Assembly (NCBI RefSeq): GCF_000003605.2
Contig: NW_003135357.1
Span: 43,840-107,839 of the forward strand
Source of the DNA: Saccoglossus kowalevskii
Taxonomy: Eukaryota > Hemichordata > Enteropneusta > Harrimaniidae
Direction: 5' to 3'
DNA: 64,000 nt
In this document: positions 12,301 through 24,529 of the stretch, one piece after another
How positions within the stretch are numbered: position 1 is the stretch's first letter
How the letters are laid out: each line of letters begins with the position of its first letter
The notes under the pieces: generated by a model
What the model was told of the DNA's origin: nothing
The model's input: only the letters and a program-made list of their open reading frames with translations
Databases searched by the model: none
Program-made: the position numbers and the translations under genes

Positions 12301-14156
12301 TCCAGCGCGTGCGCAGGTGACGACCCTACCGCTTTAATATATCAGTGGACGAATCCGTCAGTGAAATAAAAAACAATGAAGTGATGTGTACTAGTCTGCT
12401 TAGAGAGCGGCTACATTGTTGCACTCATGGGCGTTTCAATGCATTTCTGCCTTTTGTGTAGATTGACGTCTGACGTCTGGTCATTTTAATTATTTGCATA
12501 TCTGTCACTGAATATTTTACATATTTGATAATGAACAGTGTCTGGCAGTTCTCTTCTGAATTCTTAACATATATCCTCAATGATTCCTGGGTAATTTGAG
12601 ATTAGGAAGAATGAAGCGAAGAATATTTAAATAATAAAAACGCAGTATTTGTGTTTGTCCCATGAACCGTCACCTCTTTTTTAATGCGACACGGTCGTTC
12701 GATATGGGCTCTATTCGATCTATACAATGTTCATTTACACAAACATCGCAGCGCGACGAATGATCAGAAGTATTAAGAATTCGATTCCTCTTTACCTATA
12801 GGGAACCATAATCCTTGATCTCGAAGGTACTTATTTAGCATCTTTCGGGTAACACCGGGTTGGACTGTGACATCAAAATCGTCTCTGTTCAATTCAATAA
12901 TTGCATCCATCTTGGTGACATTAATGCAGACGCTGCCCTGAATTCAACATGAATCAGGCAATGGAAAATTGTTAGTTAAACTTTCAATAAATCAATCGAA
13001 TAAATATATATACAGATGTTTTTTTTCGTACCTTAAAAGTCATTCCAGGATTTGGTAAACAGGGAATATTTTACATTATAGAAATATGTTTCTAATGCAT
13101 TTACGATTTTAATTTTAAATATAAAATTTAAATGCATTTTTACACTACAAAAACTTATTTCAAATACATCTTTAAGCGAGGTAAAAGATAAAAAATACAT
13201 TTATTAAGATGACCGCTATCAAGTTAGTACACTGTGAAAATTAACAACAGCACAATAGAATATGTGCTATGTATATGATAAGATAATGTAAATAACACTT
13301 CTCTTACTTCGATTCCATTAACAGCGCCCTCTAAACCAGTGCCAGTACCGAATGGCACCATGGGAATATCATTTTCATAACATATCTTCATGACTTCACT
13401 CACTTCAGTTGTACTTCCAGGCCAGACAACAACATCAGGCAGAATACATCTGGAAATGATGATGCAAATATGAAAAAATAACGATTCAATGTAAATTACA
13501 TTGAACTTTGGCGTTAGTTGATTATGATGGGTGCTGCAGCAACGCGGGTGGAATGAGCTTATTCCTATCGAAATACTCGATATCGTCCCTTGTCTTTCCA
13601 GGAGGTATCTCTCCCTGAATTGACAGTGTTATACTGTCTTCTGTTTGTTTTTTCGGAATTGTCAATTTGTTTGTCGGTATTTGATTACTTACGTTGAGTA
13701 CTGACATTCAATTGTATAATTGATTGAATTTTGTTCAGTTTCTCAGCACAACATTTTTGAAATACTAAATCTTTTGTAACCCAACTTTTATGCATATATT
13801 CTAGTAACTTACAGGAAATTAATGTTCACTAGCATTTACATAGCTTTTTGTATAATGCTAAATTGTCGTTGTCCTTGACGCTGTAGAAGCATTTGCACAT
13901 TTGGGCGGATCGTCGGTTATGACCGACAGGCGCTTGTAATATGTTTCCCAAAATCGCGTGCCTGCAATTACTCGGTGTATATACCGGGTCCGAATACGTG
14001 ACTGGACGATGATGTATCTCTTGAACATAGTACTCACGTATGATATGATTCATCTTTACCATGGTGTTCTCTGACTGATAATGATGTAGATACGTTGGAA
14101 CTTCCCAATAATGAACGAAATGACTTTATAACCTCGCTTGGTACGTTTGACGTGTC
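6342..14156 (-). CDS. LDHD: Mitochondrial D-lactate dehydrogenase (FAD-dependent), 11 coding exons
   Basis: Exons: 14156-14038, 13449-13308, 12937-12796, 11986-11827, 11102-10997, 10061-9968, 9871-9743, 8940-8813, 8411-8321, 7150-7039, 6507-6342 (TGA at 6344-6342). All junctions are GT-AG and keep frame, giving 462 residues; human LDHD has about 480-507, so about 20-45 N-terminal residues with the mitochondrial presequence are missing. Landmarks: [10 protein letters not shown]; the FAD pyrophosphate loop [73 protein letters not shown]-like [15 protein letters not shown]; the metal-binding [20 protein letters not shown]; and MNPGKVL at the end. The enzyme oxidises D-lactate (and related D-2-hydroxyacids) to pyruvate in mitochondria. 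Several introns hold inverted-repeat transposons. The reading frame looks intact. Confidence 0.95.
7225..7558. mobile_element. Inverted-repeat element in an LDHD intron
   Basis: The left end ATTTTCCGTACAATTGCGAGA (7225 onward) is mirrored at 7538-7558 as TCTCGCAGTGAACGGAAAAT, an imperfect terminal inverted repeat of about 20 bp. The 334-bp interior is richer in CG dinucleotides (TCTCGCGAGA, GACGCGCGTC, ACGCGT) than its surroundings. No coding potential is seen. I could not settle a target duplication, so the superfamily is open. Confidence 0.55.
10651..10982. mobile_element. MITE beside an LDHD splice donor
   Basis: Perfect 16-bp terminal inverted repeats, ATATCCTCGGGGGCGG at 10651-10666 and its complement at 10967-10982, bound a 332-bp GC-richer element. 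Its right end lies 14 bp from the last base (10997) of the LDHD exon 11102-10997, leaving only GTGAGTATATCA of host intron before the element. The long open frame on the + strand here (10612-11022) is created by this element and the antisense of the exon, and is not a gene. Confidence 0.7.
12178..12333 (-). mobile_element. TTAA-flanked MITE, copy 2 (intact ends)
   Basis: Bounded by TTAA at 12174-12177 and 12334-12337. The left end AGCGGGGGAGTCGTCACCTG and the inverted right end AGCGGTAGGGTCGTCACCTG form terminal inverted repeats of about 30 bp. The element is 156 bp and lies in an LDHD intron, inverted relative to the copy at 5268. This copy shows best what complete ends of the family look like. 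Confidence 0.8.
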
Positions 14157-15234
14157 CTAGAATAAGATAACATACATTGCAATGTATTCTGAAACTGAAA
14201 TTATCCATTGTTTCGATATTTACATTAATTCACTAGACAAATAAATAAAAACGACATACTGCATCCATGATGATATTACATGTTGTCTTTCTGATTATGT
14301 GTTCTCCATTGAAGGTAATTATTTTGCTGCATTTGCCTTTTTGCAGGTTCGCTATTTTCCATGTAAAATAATATAAGACTGATTAATATGACAACGATCA
14401 AAAAAAACGCACTAGCAAAATTAAATATTACCAGTTTTCCTAGGTAGGTATAAATAGCGCAATCAGGCAACACATATTTTTCGCGGATTGCTCATTATTC
14501 GAGATGTGCGACTAGACAGAATCACTATTAAACTGCTTGTCAGCCTGATTTAAATAAGCCACCCACGACTTTATATTTGAATGGGGGAAACGGATAAAGT
14601 AAATAATCTACATAAAGACGATTTATAATTATTTGCCCATTTAAGCTTTCCAGTGCGGACTTTTACGAGCTGTTAAAATTGCTAGTGAGAGTTTTATGAA
14701 TTTCAGATTTCTGGAGTCAATATGAAGCTATAACGAGACTTACCTGTTTTGATACTCAAACCGAATACCTAACTGTCCAACCAACCAGAGCTTGTTTGTC
14801 AACTGTTCGACCGCTCAAATCATATGTTTATGTTTTTTTTTCTTCAAATTGATTTTGTTTCTAGTGGACCACCGACAATTAATTCTGGTACAATTAATGA
14901 TATGATATTCACCGCAACAAGATAAACCTCGCATCCCATCATACCATGAACTCACTTTTATTTTCATTACAACGTATTGCTATAGATACCATGATTGTAT
15001 TTACCGATTGTATTAAATATAATACCAGAAAAACAAAGCTTTACAAAGTTACCGTCACCAGTAGGAGTGTTTCTGTTTCATTGTACATTTAAGCCTTCAG
15101 CCGCTACGGGTTATTAGAGATTTTAAAAACTGGAGAAGTCACCTCTATAAGCTTTTTATAAATTAGAGGCACATCACGTAAAGGATGTATGTGTACATGA
15201 CCTTAGGTGCGTCCAAAGTTTACCAGATACTTTA

Positions 15235-15684
15235 GGGACGACGTCAAAAGATCGATGTCGGATAAAAAAATTATTTCCTTTAGTTTGGGGGTGGGGGGTT
15301 TTGACCTCAAAAAGTTTCCATCCAACAAAAACGATTTTACTTTTTAATGAAGTCAAAAAAATCTTGGAGTATTTGTAGTTTTTTTTCTTCTATCCAATCA
15401 TGGACAGAAATAACCGAAAAGGGAAAAAAAACAGAAAAATGATTTGGTTTGAGTGTCAATCTGTGCGTCAAATGAGGTGCATTTGTAAAATCTTTTTACA
15501 CCCACCCGACAACCAACTGCTATGCAATACTACTGTCCGATTATCAATTTGTATTTAATGGTGAATGTAGTCTGACGCCATGACCGATATTTATCAATTA
15601 AGTTTCAGTGGGGGGTAGGCGGGTTTGGAAAAAAACTAAAGGAATTAAGTTTTTTATCCGACATCGATCTTTTGACGTCGTCCC
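15235..15684. mobile_element. 450-bp foldback MITE with TTA target duplication
   Basis: The left arm begins GGGACGACGTCAAAAGATCG at 15235 and continues TGTCGGATAAAAAA, then TTCCTTTAGTTT. The right arm, read inverted from 15684, is the same with only small differences over about 50 bp. TTA flanks both ends (15232-15234 and 15685-15687). A 3-bp TTA duplication with GGG-starting ends fits a PIF/Harbinger-type non-autonomous element; the superfamily is inference. No coding capacity is visible. Confidence 0.78.
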
Positions 15685-16758
15685 TTATAAAACAAGAATT
15701 TGTAAAGTATTTATTGCCGTTGTTGTTGTTCAGCGGCATAGATTAATACGTGTGGTTGCTTCGAGCTCTACACAGTAAATGATCGGTTGTCTTTTAGTTT
15801 CGTGGTACATCTTGCTCTCACTCATCTTATTCGTCGATATTTTTCGATATAAATTATATAATAAAATAAACATAAGCATATATATAATATAATATAAAAC
15901 AAATATATATATATTATAATAACAATTGTCGATTATGGGCGCGATATCGCAATGTGGTATTTCGCCTGGCCTATGAGCGTGAGCCACCCTTGACAAGTAG
16001 GTTCAGTCATGTTCAGGTCTGAATGGTATAACAGCTTTGATTTCAGTCGTCATGACAGGCTTAATTAAACTCATATAGAGGCAATCGACTACCGACGACG
16101 CGATGGAGCCCAGGATGAAGCAAGCCCGTCGATGACCCCGGAATCGATGAAGCGCGAAAGAACCCCAGTGTTTTTAGTACGAGTCTGTGGGCTGTACAGC
16201 CTCAGAAAAGGTCAAGGTTAACTCTAATAACACTATACCGGAAGTGAGGTGATAAAAGAATAGCAGCTATAAGTGCCGATAGCGTAGATAAATGTGTGTA
16301 TGTGTTTCGTTCCAATGATATAACGTACTATTCACTCACCACATGTAATCGACTATATGGAACACTGAAGCTAGACTTAGACAGCGGTGAAATCAACGAC
16401 CGTGAAGACTTCAGAAAATGAAGACCTACTCTGAAAGGATAATTCATGGCAGCAACTGTTTGGCGTAAAACCGGGCCACATACCCAAACCATAAAGTCAT
16501 CACGCTTCCAGCTATTTATAATCAATGACCTCTATCAATTAGTGTCAACATTTACGATACTATCAACATGAGGGCGCATTGCAACAACAATATATTCTAG
16601 TACACTTCCGTGTGGGTTGCAAATATACTTACTTTTTCCTATTTTCGCTACTCTTGGAGGGGTCGACCATTTGTAATTATGAGGAGGTGGCTAACAGATT
16701 TGTTCAAAAAATGCAAGCTAAAAAGTAAAAAATGCGTGCAAAGTTTTTCAGGAACAAA

Positions 16759-17965
16759 CTGGTCCGTGGCTAATGTTTTCTGGAATCTAACATTTTGGTT
16801 TTTGACGTAATTTCAATACTAGTAGATGAATTAGCGGTAAGTGGTTATAATCTAAATCCAAATTTCAATTTCATTGAATCGCGAGCCCAACAACGCGCAA
16901 ACTACAATGTTACCAGTCAATTCTGTTTTTGACACCCACTTTTCAATATTCATATATTATGCTCGTTTCGTATATGACGTCATATTCGAGAGCTGAAACC
17001 ACGCTAACTGATTCGTGGCCTTGCTTGAAATAAAGATCGCGAATATATCAGTGTTCTTGTCAAACAGGGGGCTTCTCACGGCGAGATCAACTGTCGGTTG
17101 GCCGCTCAATATCCGAGCATAGTGGAATTTCTCAAAGAAGCGTGGGACGATTCTGTAATCATCGCTATATACACCCTCTAAAAATTTTGAAGTGGATTGC
17201 ACTGTAAATGAGGTTGTCTGTGAACAGTTTTATGGCACTAAAACATTGCACGATCCAACGCCAACTCCAAAATAATATCACTCAACACTTGTAAGCACTG
17301 ATTTGTGCGATTTCGAAAAGGGGATAATAATGACAGCGAACAAAGTTTCAAAAAAATGGTGAGACTGGAATATATAGCCACGTGACGACCAAACGGTTAC
17401 ATGGTTCTGTATTCGTTACTTTTGATGTCCCTCGGGAAAAAAATGTGAATTGGGCGTCGCCTCCCGAACAATCAAGCTGAAATCTTTGAATTAGCAAAAT
17501 TTTCTCCTCAAAATGCAGGAAATAGCGTTTCAGAGGGTCTAGATTTCAAAATGTTTCCGAGGAAGCATGCCCCGGACCCCTTAGTGAATTTCGCGTCGCC
17601 GCCTCTGATGAGAACTTAACTGACTGGAAACATTGTTGATTTCACTTGCCTTCGACCTATCATTGCCATTGCTGGGTTCTGGCGACCGACTCGATATGCA
17701 AATGACCATTAATATATACCCTAGTCCGTCGATAAAATGATCAGTCTAAAATTGAAAATAGGATTTTGATTTTTGTAGTTCATTTCAAAATCCTATTGTT
17801 GAAAATTAAATGTCGCCGCCACAGGCATAACTTCGAAAATCACAGCTAAACTTTAAATTGCGATTGCTTACCGTTAATTCATCAATAGAAATTACGCCAA
17901 AAACCAAAATGTTAGATTCAAGAAAATATTAGAAACTCACTTGGCCGTCATTAGCCACGGACCAG
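16759..17965. repeat. 1.2-kb segment flanked by inverted repeats of about 90 bp
   Basis: The left arm (16759-about 16848, starting CTGGTCCGTGGCTAATG and including GAATCTAACATTTTGGTTTT) reappears inverted at about 17867-17965. The arms differ at scattered positions and by small indels, so the structure is old. The interior is about 1 kb and shows no convincing coding sequence. It could be a non-autonomous DNA transposon or two opposed copies of one short repeat. It carries the hairpin at 17757-17797. Confidence 0.6.
17757..17797. repeat. Perfect 13-bp hairpin
   Basis: AATAGGATTTTGA (17757-17769) is followed after a 15-base loop by its exact complement TCAAAATCCTATT (17785-17797). It lies inside the 16759-17965 inverted-repeat segment. 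No function is evident. Confidence 0.6.
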
Positions 17966-18511
17966 GATTATGTAGTCTATCTGATTATTTGTGCCCAAGT
18001 GTAGCTATGATGGAAATTTAATTGTAAGTACTAGTACTACGGGTGTATACATGCACATATATGCTTCATACAATTCTGGCCTGTGTTTCATTGTACAGGT
18101 TTATTCATGATTAGATTGGTCGCTGGTTCTAAACAAACCTCTATGTGTTCTTCTCTATATCCGATTGTTTATTTCCTATATCCAAATAATTTGAGCTAGT
18201 GAACTTTGCCCGATATATTTATACATAAGTAACGATTGACCGTAGACGTAAATTGCCTTGAGATCTCGTTGAGATCGAGAGAACGATGTGTACCTTTTGT
18301 ACATCAAACAGTGTCCCATTCCCTTCCGTCCATTACGTTAGATGGTTCCCTGCTTTATGTAACTATCACATTTGCGACTTTGGTCTGTTTGTGTTAATTA
18401 ACAGAATCTGAAAAAAAAAGAACTAAATATTTTCGAACATATATTGCAAAACAATAATTGTCCAATTCTAGATTACTGATCTCTGTCTCCATCAAATATG
18501 AGTCCGACTGT

Positions 18512-21500
18512 CTAATACACGTCACCGAGTTGCATCCTTCCACTTCGCCAAGTTGCAAGTTTGACCACATTTACATTTGACGCATGTGATTGCATTTCCA
18601 GTAGGAAGTGGCTGATTAGCGTGTAACTTATAGCTGGGTCGAAATGAATATTGACCATTGTACGTTTAGCCCAGGGAGGAACCAATGCTCCGATGGTGAC
18701 ATAACGGTCGTTGTAGTCGGTCACCTGCAATGGGTCCGTATTCCAATGCTTCATGCAGCTACGAATCTAGGGAAAAATGTATAGGTATTGCATTACATAC
18801 ATATTGATATTACAATTAAATGTCAAACAAACTAGGACTACGTTTGCAATTTTTGATTTTGGTAGTATTGTAATTTCCAAACTGCTCAATTTATCGATTT
18901 CTTTTGATAGTACAGTCATATATAATAATAAACGCAAATTTGAAAGAAACAAGACAGGTCGTTATGACGAAAGTTATGACATGGGCGATGCATGGTTCGC
19001 CCCTTTTTATATAAACGCAGTTGTATATAGCAGTAATTATATTACAATTTCTGTAAAACGCGTATTAATGTTTTTTTTTTAATTTAAGAATTGATGATAA
19101 AAACATTAAAGTTAAACAGTATTTAAATATGCTCATCATTGCCTCTTTAATTTATCCGCGAATGCGCGGGGATGGATGAATTACAAACAGTGTTATAATG
19201 TTTGTAACAACTTTGGAGGCATATCTTAATTTTTGAAATACTTAATAAATAAATCGGTTTAATCTTTACCTCACAACAGCAGAAACAATAGAAGCAAAAA
19301 CAACATAACTTAGCACACTTGCTACAGGTATCCTTCGTTCCAATGATTCTTGTAGTTACTTTGGATCCAATAGATGAATGGAAGTCTACACTTAGAAACC
19401 CTTCAATGGGCAGGGTTTTCAAATGCAGATTGTCACCACAAAACGTCTCAACCGAATATTTGTTGGAATACGACCTTGTTGATTTTGCTTTTTGCAATTT
19501 ATAAAGACTCAAATCTGTCAAAGAAGAACTTTGTGATAATTATGCCAATTTTCTACAAAAATGCTTAATGTTGCCACACTCAAACTTATAAAAGCTGCAA
19601 TTGAAATCAGTTTGCAAAGTGTAACTGTAACAAGCTAATGTTACAGTAGTAAATAAGGCGAATCGGACAGTCGTAAACAAGATAAATCATCACAGAAATT
19701 GAAAGAATTGAGAGATATCGCCGCCATGGTTATTGAATTGAAATTATTGAATTACCTGCCGTTTCCCCTGCTGAAAGTAGCAGTAAACGTTGATTTGTGA
19801 GTAATGCTTTCCCTTTGCGCATAGTTGGACAGTCTGTGTCCGCTTCACCGCTCTCATCAAGAAACTCCACTGAAGTGTAGGGAATGAACTGTCCGTCCAA
19901 CAGTGCCTGTTCACCTGTCATAACTAAATCTGTTGATTTAATTCAGGTGATATATCAGATTACAATATGTACTTCTTCTGAAATTTGTATTTGTAAAATA
20001 TTTGTGCAGGTGATCGTGTGTCCATGCGATGTTGGAATGAGTACAATTGCCTACACGTATGGACGAAGATACAAACTATGTGCTTAGATTTTTACGAAAT
20101 ATGCAATAACACTCACTATCTAGCATGGCATCGTAGCAGACATTTTCATGATGCGATCCATAACGTTGATACGCTATGTCGTACATTTTTCTGCCATTCT
20201 CAATCAGACACTCTTCCAGCATGTCGTGGCTTTTATGTTCTTTCAACACCTTTTCCATGAGTGCTTTCGAAGTCAAATCGATCATATTTTCGTCGAATTC
20301 TGGCGGCAGAGTACCTTTTCCTGGTCGAGGTTGAGAAGATACTGCATCGTGCCCGATCTGTATACATTGTGAGCATTTTATTGTCAGGATTTGAAAGTGT
20401 ATATATTACACCATATCGCACATTTTGGGCTGGTGACATATGATGAAATATTATATATATATATCTCGTGCCCGATTACCGGGATACGTTTTGTTATCCT
20501 GCATTGCTTAACAAAAGTAGAGTTTAAAAAGTGGACGAATTCAATACAAATCTAATTTAGGTTTCCTAATAACACAGTTAGTAACCTTGATTTAATCAGC
20601 AACACGAACAACCTAACGATAAACAGACAATTTAAATGAAAGTTTGAAATCGGGAAATTCTAAATATTAAGCCAGGAGAAACAATGCCACTATATGCAGT
20701 GGAAATAACACCATACCCTATCAAAATCTAGACGTTTTGCGACGTTCATGACCTCACGCTAGCACGTATCAACCATGATAGATGAAAAGATGGACGAATT
20801 GTCGTGAACGACTAATAAATATTTCCCTTCTATTACACTGTGTGGACGATAAAACCCACTGCAGACGGAGTCACAACTGGATTCGCCAGCGTAATTCACT
20901 ATAGTGTACGTTTTTAAAAACATCCTCTCCCCAAAATTTTAATTTACCTGTGGCAATCTAAACTCGGCGGTAGTCATTGGTGGAATCATTCTACCCATTG
21001 TAAACGCTTCAGTGACGTCATCCTGATTGTTGTAACGAGACTCTGGTGTTTCCGTCTGGTGTGCTAATACATTAGGTTGAGGTATATGAAAGCCCTACAA
21101 AAATAATAAAATATTAATGTTTTGGGGAATCTATACATCGCCACAGTTGGCATATATCGCCACAGTCGTCGTCACCCCACGGTCCTGTCACATTGCCACA
21201 GTCGTCACGCATCGCCAGCAGTTGCCTAGCGTCGATTCAGTCGTCACTCAGCGCTGCAATTATCACCCAAAGCGCCTTAGAATTACGTGTAAAACAAACA
21301 ATATATATATATACATATGCACATTGAACAAGACGCTCACAAAGTTTAGTATTTAACCACTTTTACCGCATAGCAATACAGCTGATGCTGGGTATTGACG
21401 ATGCGTTGCACAAATAAAAAACAACAACAACAAAACAACAACAACACGGTTTGTGATTTTGTACGTGCAGGGCAAGTGAGATCGAAATTTTAGAGGTCGT

Positions 21501-22302
21501 AGTTGCATAATAGGGTTCACGACATTTTACTCTTCTTTCCGTGTCTTCTCGTCGACCCTAGCCGTTCTATCTGTGGGCCGTTTATATTCTTTTACGCTCT
21601 GCATGAGTAAAGATGAATAGAGTTAACATTACGAAGTGTTTCAGCATGTCTGTAATTGTATAGTTCTTTACGCCCTGGTAGCGTTTATAAAATTAAATAA
21701 AAACAACAAGCGTTATATATAATACATAATGTAATTGCTTTGATAGACTAACAGTGTTGAAGTTGAAAGAACGACGTACACTGTTTGCAGAGACATTACT
21801 AATCTTAACGACAGAAGTCACTCGTTTGAAACGGTCACCTGTATGGGCCCATTTATTCAGGAAATAGGTCTATAACTACGTTGATGAGGTCTTGGCTGGA
21901 TTTTGGAACGATGCGTGACTTGAAGTGTTTGAGGAACATTGTGTACGTACTGGCGACTAAAAGGAAGCTATTATTTCTAGGTATCTTGCTCAGCAATGGG
22001 GAAACTCAATATTGCCTTAGTATAACATAGCATAAATTGATATATACGTAGAAAAACAATTTCTTGAAACAACTTAGTTGTGACATGCACTTTATCACAG
22101 CCTATTGTAACAAACGAAGACAAAGTAAAGACACATTTCCTATTGTCGATATGTTGCAACAAGTAGTAGTTTTCATGCAAACGACAACATACGATTGGTC
22201 AATACATACCTGGTTATCTTGTCCAACATTCTTTTTCGGAACAGGAGGTCCTTTCCTGCCGGCTATATGATGGTAATATCCCGACGCCCTAGTGTAATCC
22301 AT
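18512..22302 (-). CDS. Tandem family copy 1: PH/GRAM-like, cysteine-anchored protein
   Basis: Six exons: 22302-22210, 21094-20948, 20357-20117, 19929-19756, 19514-19270, 18766-18512 (TAG). All are GT-AG and in frame, giving 384 residues. The start is the only ATG opening into exon 1 (MDYTRASGYYHH). Exon 3 is helical and charged (ALMEKVLKEHKSHDMLEE). Exons 4-5 read as a PH/GRAM-like beta fold with KGKALLTNQRLLLLS, LPIEGFLSVDF and TRIIGTKD, then the cysteine cluster CSKCAKLCCFCFYCFCCCE. The last exon holds the conserved VTIGALVPPWAKRTMVNIHFD block and a closing helix. There is no signal peptide and no classical membrane helix; the clustered cysteines suggest S-acylation onto membranes. I do not recognise the family; the GRAM relation is inference from pattern. 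Confidence 0.82.
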
Positions 22303-24529
22303 GGTGTTCTCCAGACCCTTTTATTGGGTGTCACGGGTTTCCGCCTTGTACAAATTCTAAATCACGTAATGGTTTGCTGGAGGCAACTCAATATCACATT
22401 CCCTTCCAATAAATATCGCCCTCTGCCGACGAAAAGCTTCTATTATTTCAGCGGGACATATTTATGTTATAGAGATGCTTCGTCACTTGAGGGCGAAGTC
22501 ACGTTGAGCGTTGTAGGCTGCCATGCAAGGAAATGTTCACCTCTGTTTTGAATAACGTTAATGTTTTTGCAAGGGAAATGAGGTCGTTATACTAACGCAT
22601 ATACCATACCTGAACCGAATTACGATGTATGACCACGGCAAACGCCCAACAAGAATTGGCCAATTCAGGATAGCCGCAGTTTAATGGAATTTTCAGTGCA
22701 GTGTCTTGTTTCTGGTACACATGATTTGGAAAATGATATGTCATATGCCATAATTTGTGTACTTATATATCGTATTCCAACTATTTACGGTTCGTTACAA
22801 CACAGTAGAATGTTGAACCTGTTACAATTACAAAAGGCCTCATGTAGGTTGTCATGACAACATATAATCAATTCGGTTATTTTATCACCGTGACCGCAGT
22901 GTCTGTGATATTACTAAATATTTATTCCTGTTGAAAGTGAAAACGTTAATGGCCACTCAGTATTTTTTTTTCATATTTTTATTGTTATTTCTAGATTGAA
23001 AACGTTCACACCTGGACAGTATTACTGCCCTCTCGAGGCAAAGATGTGTATATGGTCACTTGAGAGCAGAATATCCAAATAAATCCACCAGTACTTTTTT
23101 TTATTATTTCTTTTCCAAATTTGTTATGATCATTAATATATCCATTGGACGCCATAATATTTTTTTAGAATTCAAGGTAAGAATGGGTCATTGAAACGTA
23201 ATAGTAATGGCGACGACAAATCGGGAAGAAAACAATACAAATAGTTCTGATCCATTTTTGTACTTACAGCGCTCAAGTGGCTGAGGATTTGTAATTATTT
23301 CCTATATAGTGTCTAATTTATCTCACTTTTCAGCTTTGCTGTTATATATAACTATTCTCCCCGACTTAAGTTGGCAGACCAGTAGAAAGAGGTTACTGGA
23401 CCTGGAACTGTTCCTTTAACTTGAATTACGCCACTATCATAACAGCGGAATCTTCTAAATACATTTGTATATCTGCTGTTTAAGCCGAGCGGCCACGTTA
23501 AAGTTGACCGGATTGGTAAGCTAGTTATGAAGACGGTTGGTTTATGGAGACTGTTGTTGTTGTTTGTTGCATTCATATACACACTAATTACATTCATACC
23601 CTCGATGTTCCTATTTGCACAATACCCGTAACGTGCAAAAATAATGAAGCGTTCATAGACTAGCCAGTGCGTAGTTAGTATAAGTAAATGTATTCTGTAG
23701 TTAATTCAATGTACAACATTTTATACAATTCATATGTAGCTGCGAGTATTTGTGTAATCCTATCAAGCGACCGACTAAATAGTTCAACAATTATATACAT
23801 TACGTGAAAATGAAACGCAGTACTGAAGGTACATAAGATGTACACGTGTAAATCAAATTATAGAAGTTTCAGCAAGCTAGGGACAAACTTTGTTCACGTT
23901 ATTCTTATTTAGCACGAGAAACAAGAATGTAAACAGCAGCGTGTAACGTACTAATATATAGTATACCCGAATTTCAATCTTACCAAGTTTTGTTGTGATA
24001 CGCAATATTGTATTTAGAAAGATCCCTCATTTATAAAGTCAATGCCAATATAAAGTAATGTTGTATTCAAAAACAATTGTTACAATTCAAAATATGTGTT
24101 TTTGCAAACACGACTAATACAGCCAAATGTTGTCTCTAAATACAACTGCTTTACCACTGAGTTTCTGTAATCAAACATGGTAAGTATACTGTGGACGAAA
24201 ACAATTTATAATTGTCATTCATGTTTGTCTTATAAAAATGTTCCCATAAAATATGAAATGTTCCCCCAACATTCATCACGGATTCTAATAAAGATGGCCA
24301 AAACACCGCAGTTGCTTTACAAGTCCACACGTCTAGGAGATAGTGACCTTCGTAATATCAAGCCATCAGATTTCCCATGATTCTCTATGACCACGTGACA
24401 CATTTTATCATGTTATATTAGCTTATAATTGTTAATATAATGCTCCGTTCGAAAAAAATCGATGAAATCGTTGATGTAAAACAAACAAAGTTAGTGGGTT
24501 AAGATTACATTTGATTTCCTAGAATTACG
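22303..24529. other. Intergenic DNA between family copies 1 and 2
   Basis: No exon is supported. An 81-codon minus-strand open frame (23597-23352) has no family resemblance or splice context. Regulatory DNA for copy 1 should lie just above 22302, but I find no clear TATA or CCAAT element there. Confidence 0.5.

Larger units (their letters stand above)
14157..18511. other. Interval upstream of LDHD; missing first exon and repeat elements
   Basis: The first LDHD exon should lie here. A strong minus-strand donor, AACAG then GTAAGT, at 14744/14743 could close a 5' exon, but the sequence before it has stops in the phase the next exon needs, so it would be untranslated. A weaker candidate coding exon is 14473-14432 (acceptor TCTGTCTAG at 14512, donor CTG/GTAATA), whose peptide does not look like a mitochondrial presequence. 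The rest holds the foldback elements at 15235-15684 and 16759-17965. I see no other gene. Confidence 0.4.

Noticed and set aside
14432-14473. Possible LDHD first exon
   Set aside because: Splice phase fits, but the peptide lacks an amphipathic, Arg-rich mitochondrial presequence; left only as a candidate.
23352-23597. 81-codon minus-strand frame between copies 1 and 2
   Set aside because: No family resemblance and no convincing acceptor or donor in a usable phase.
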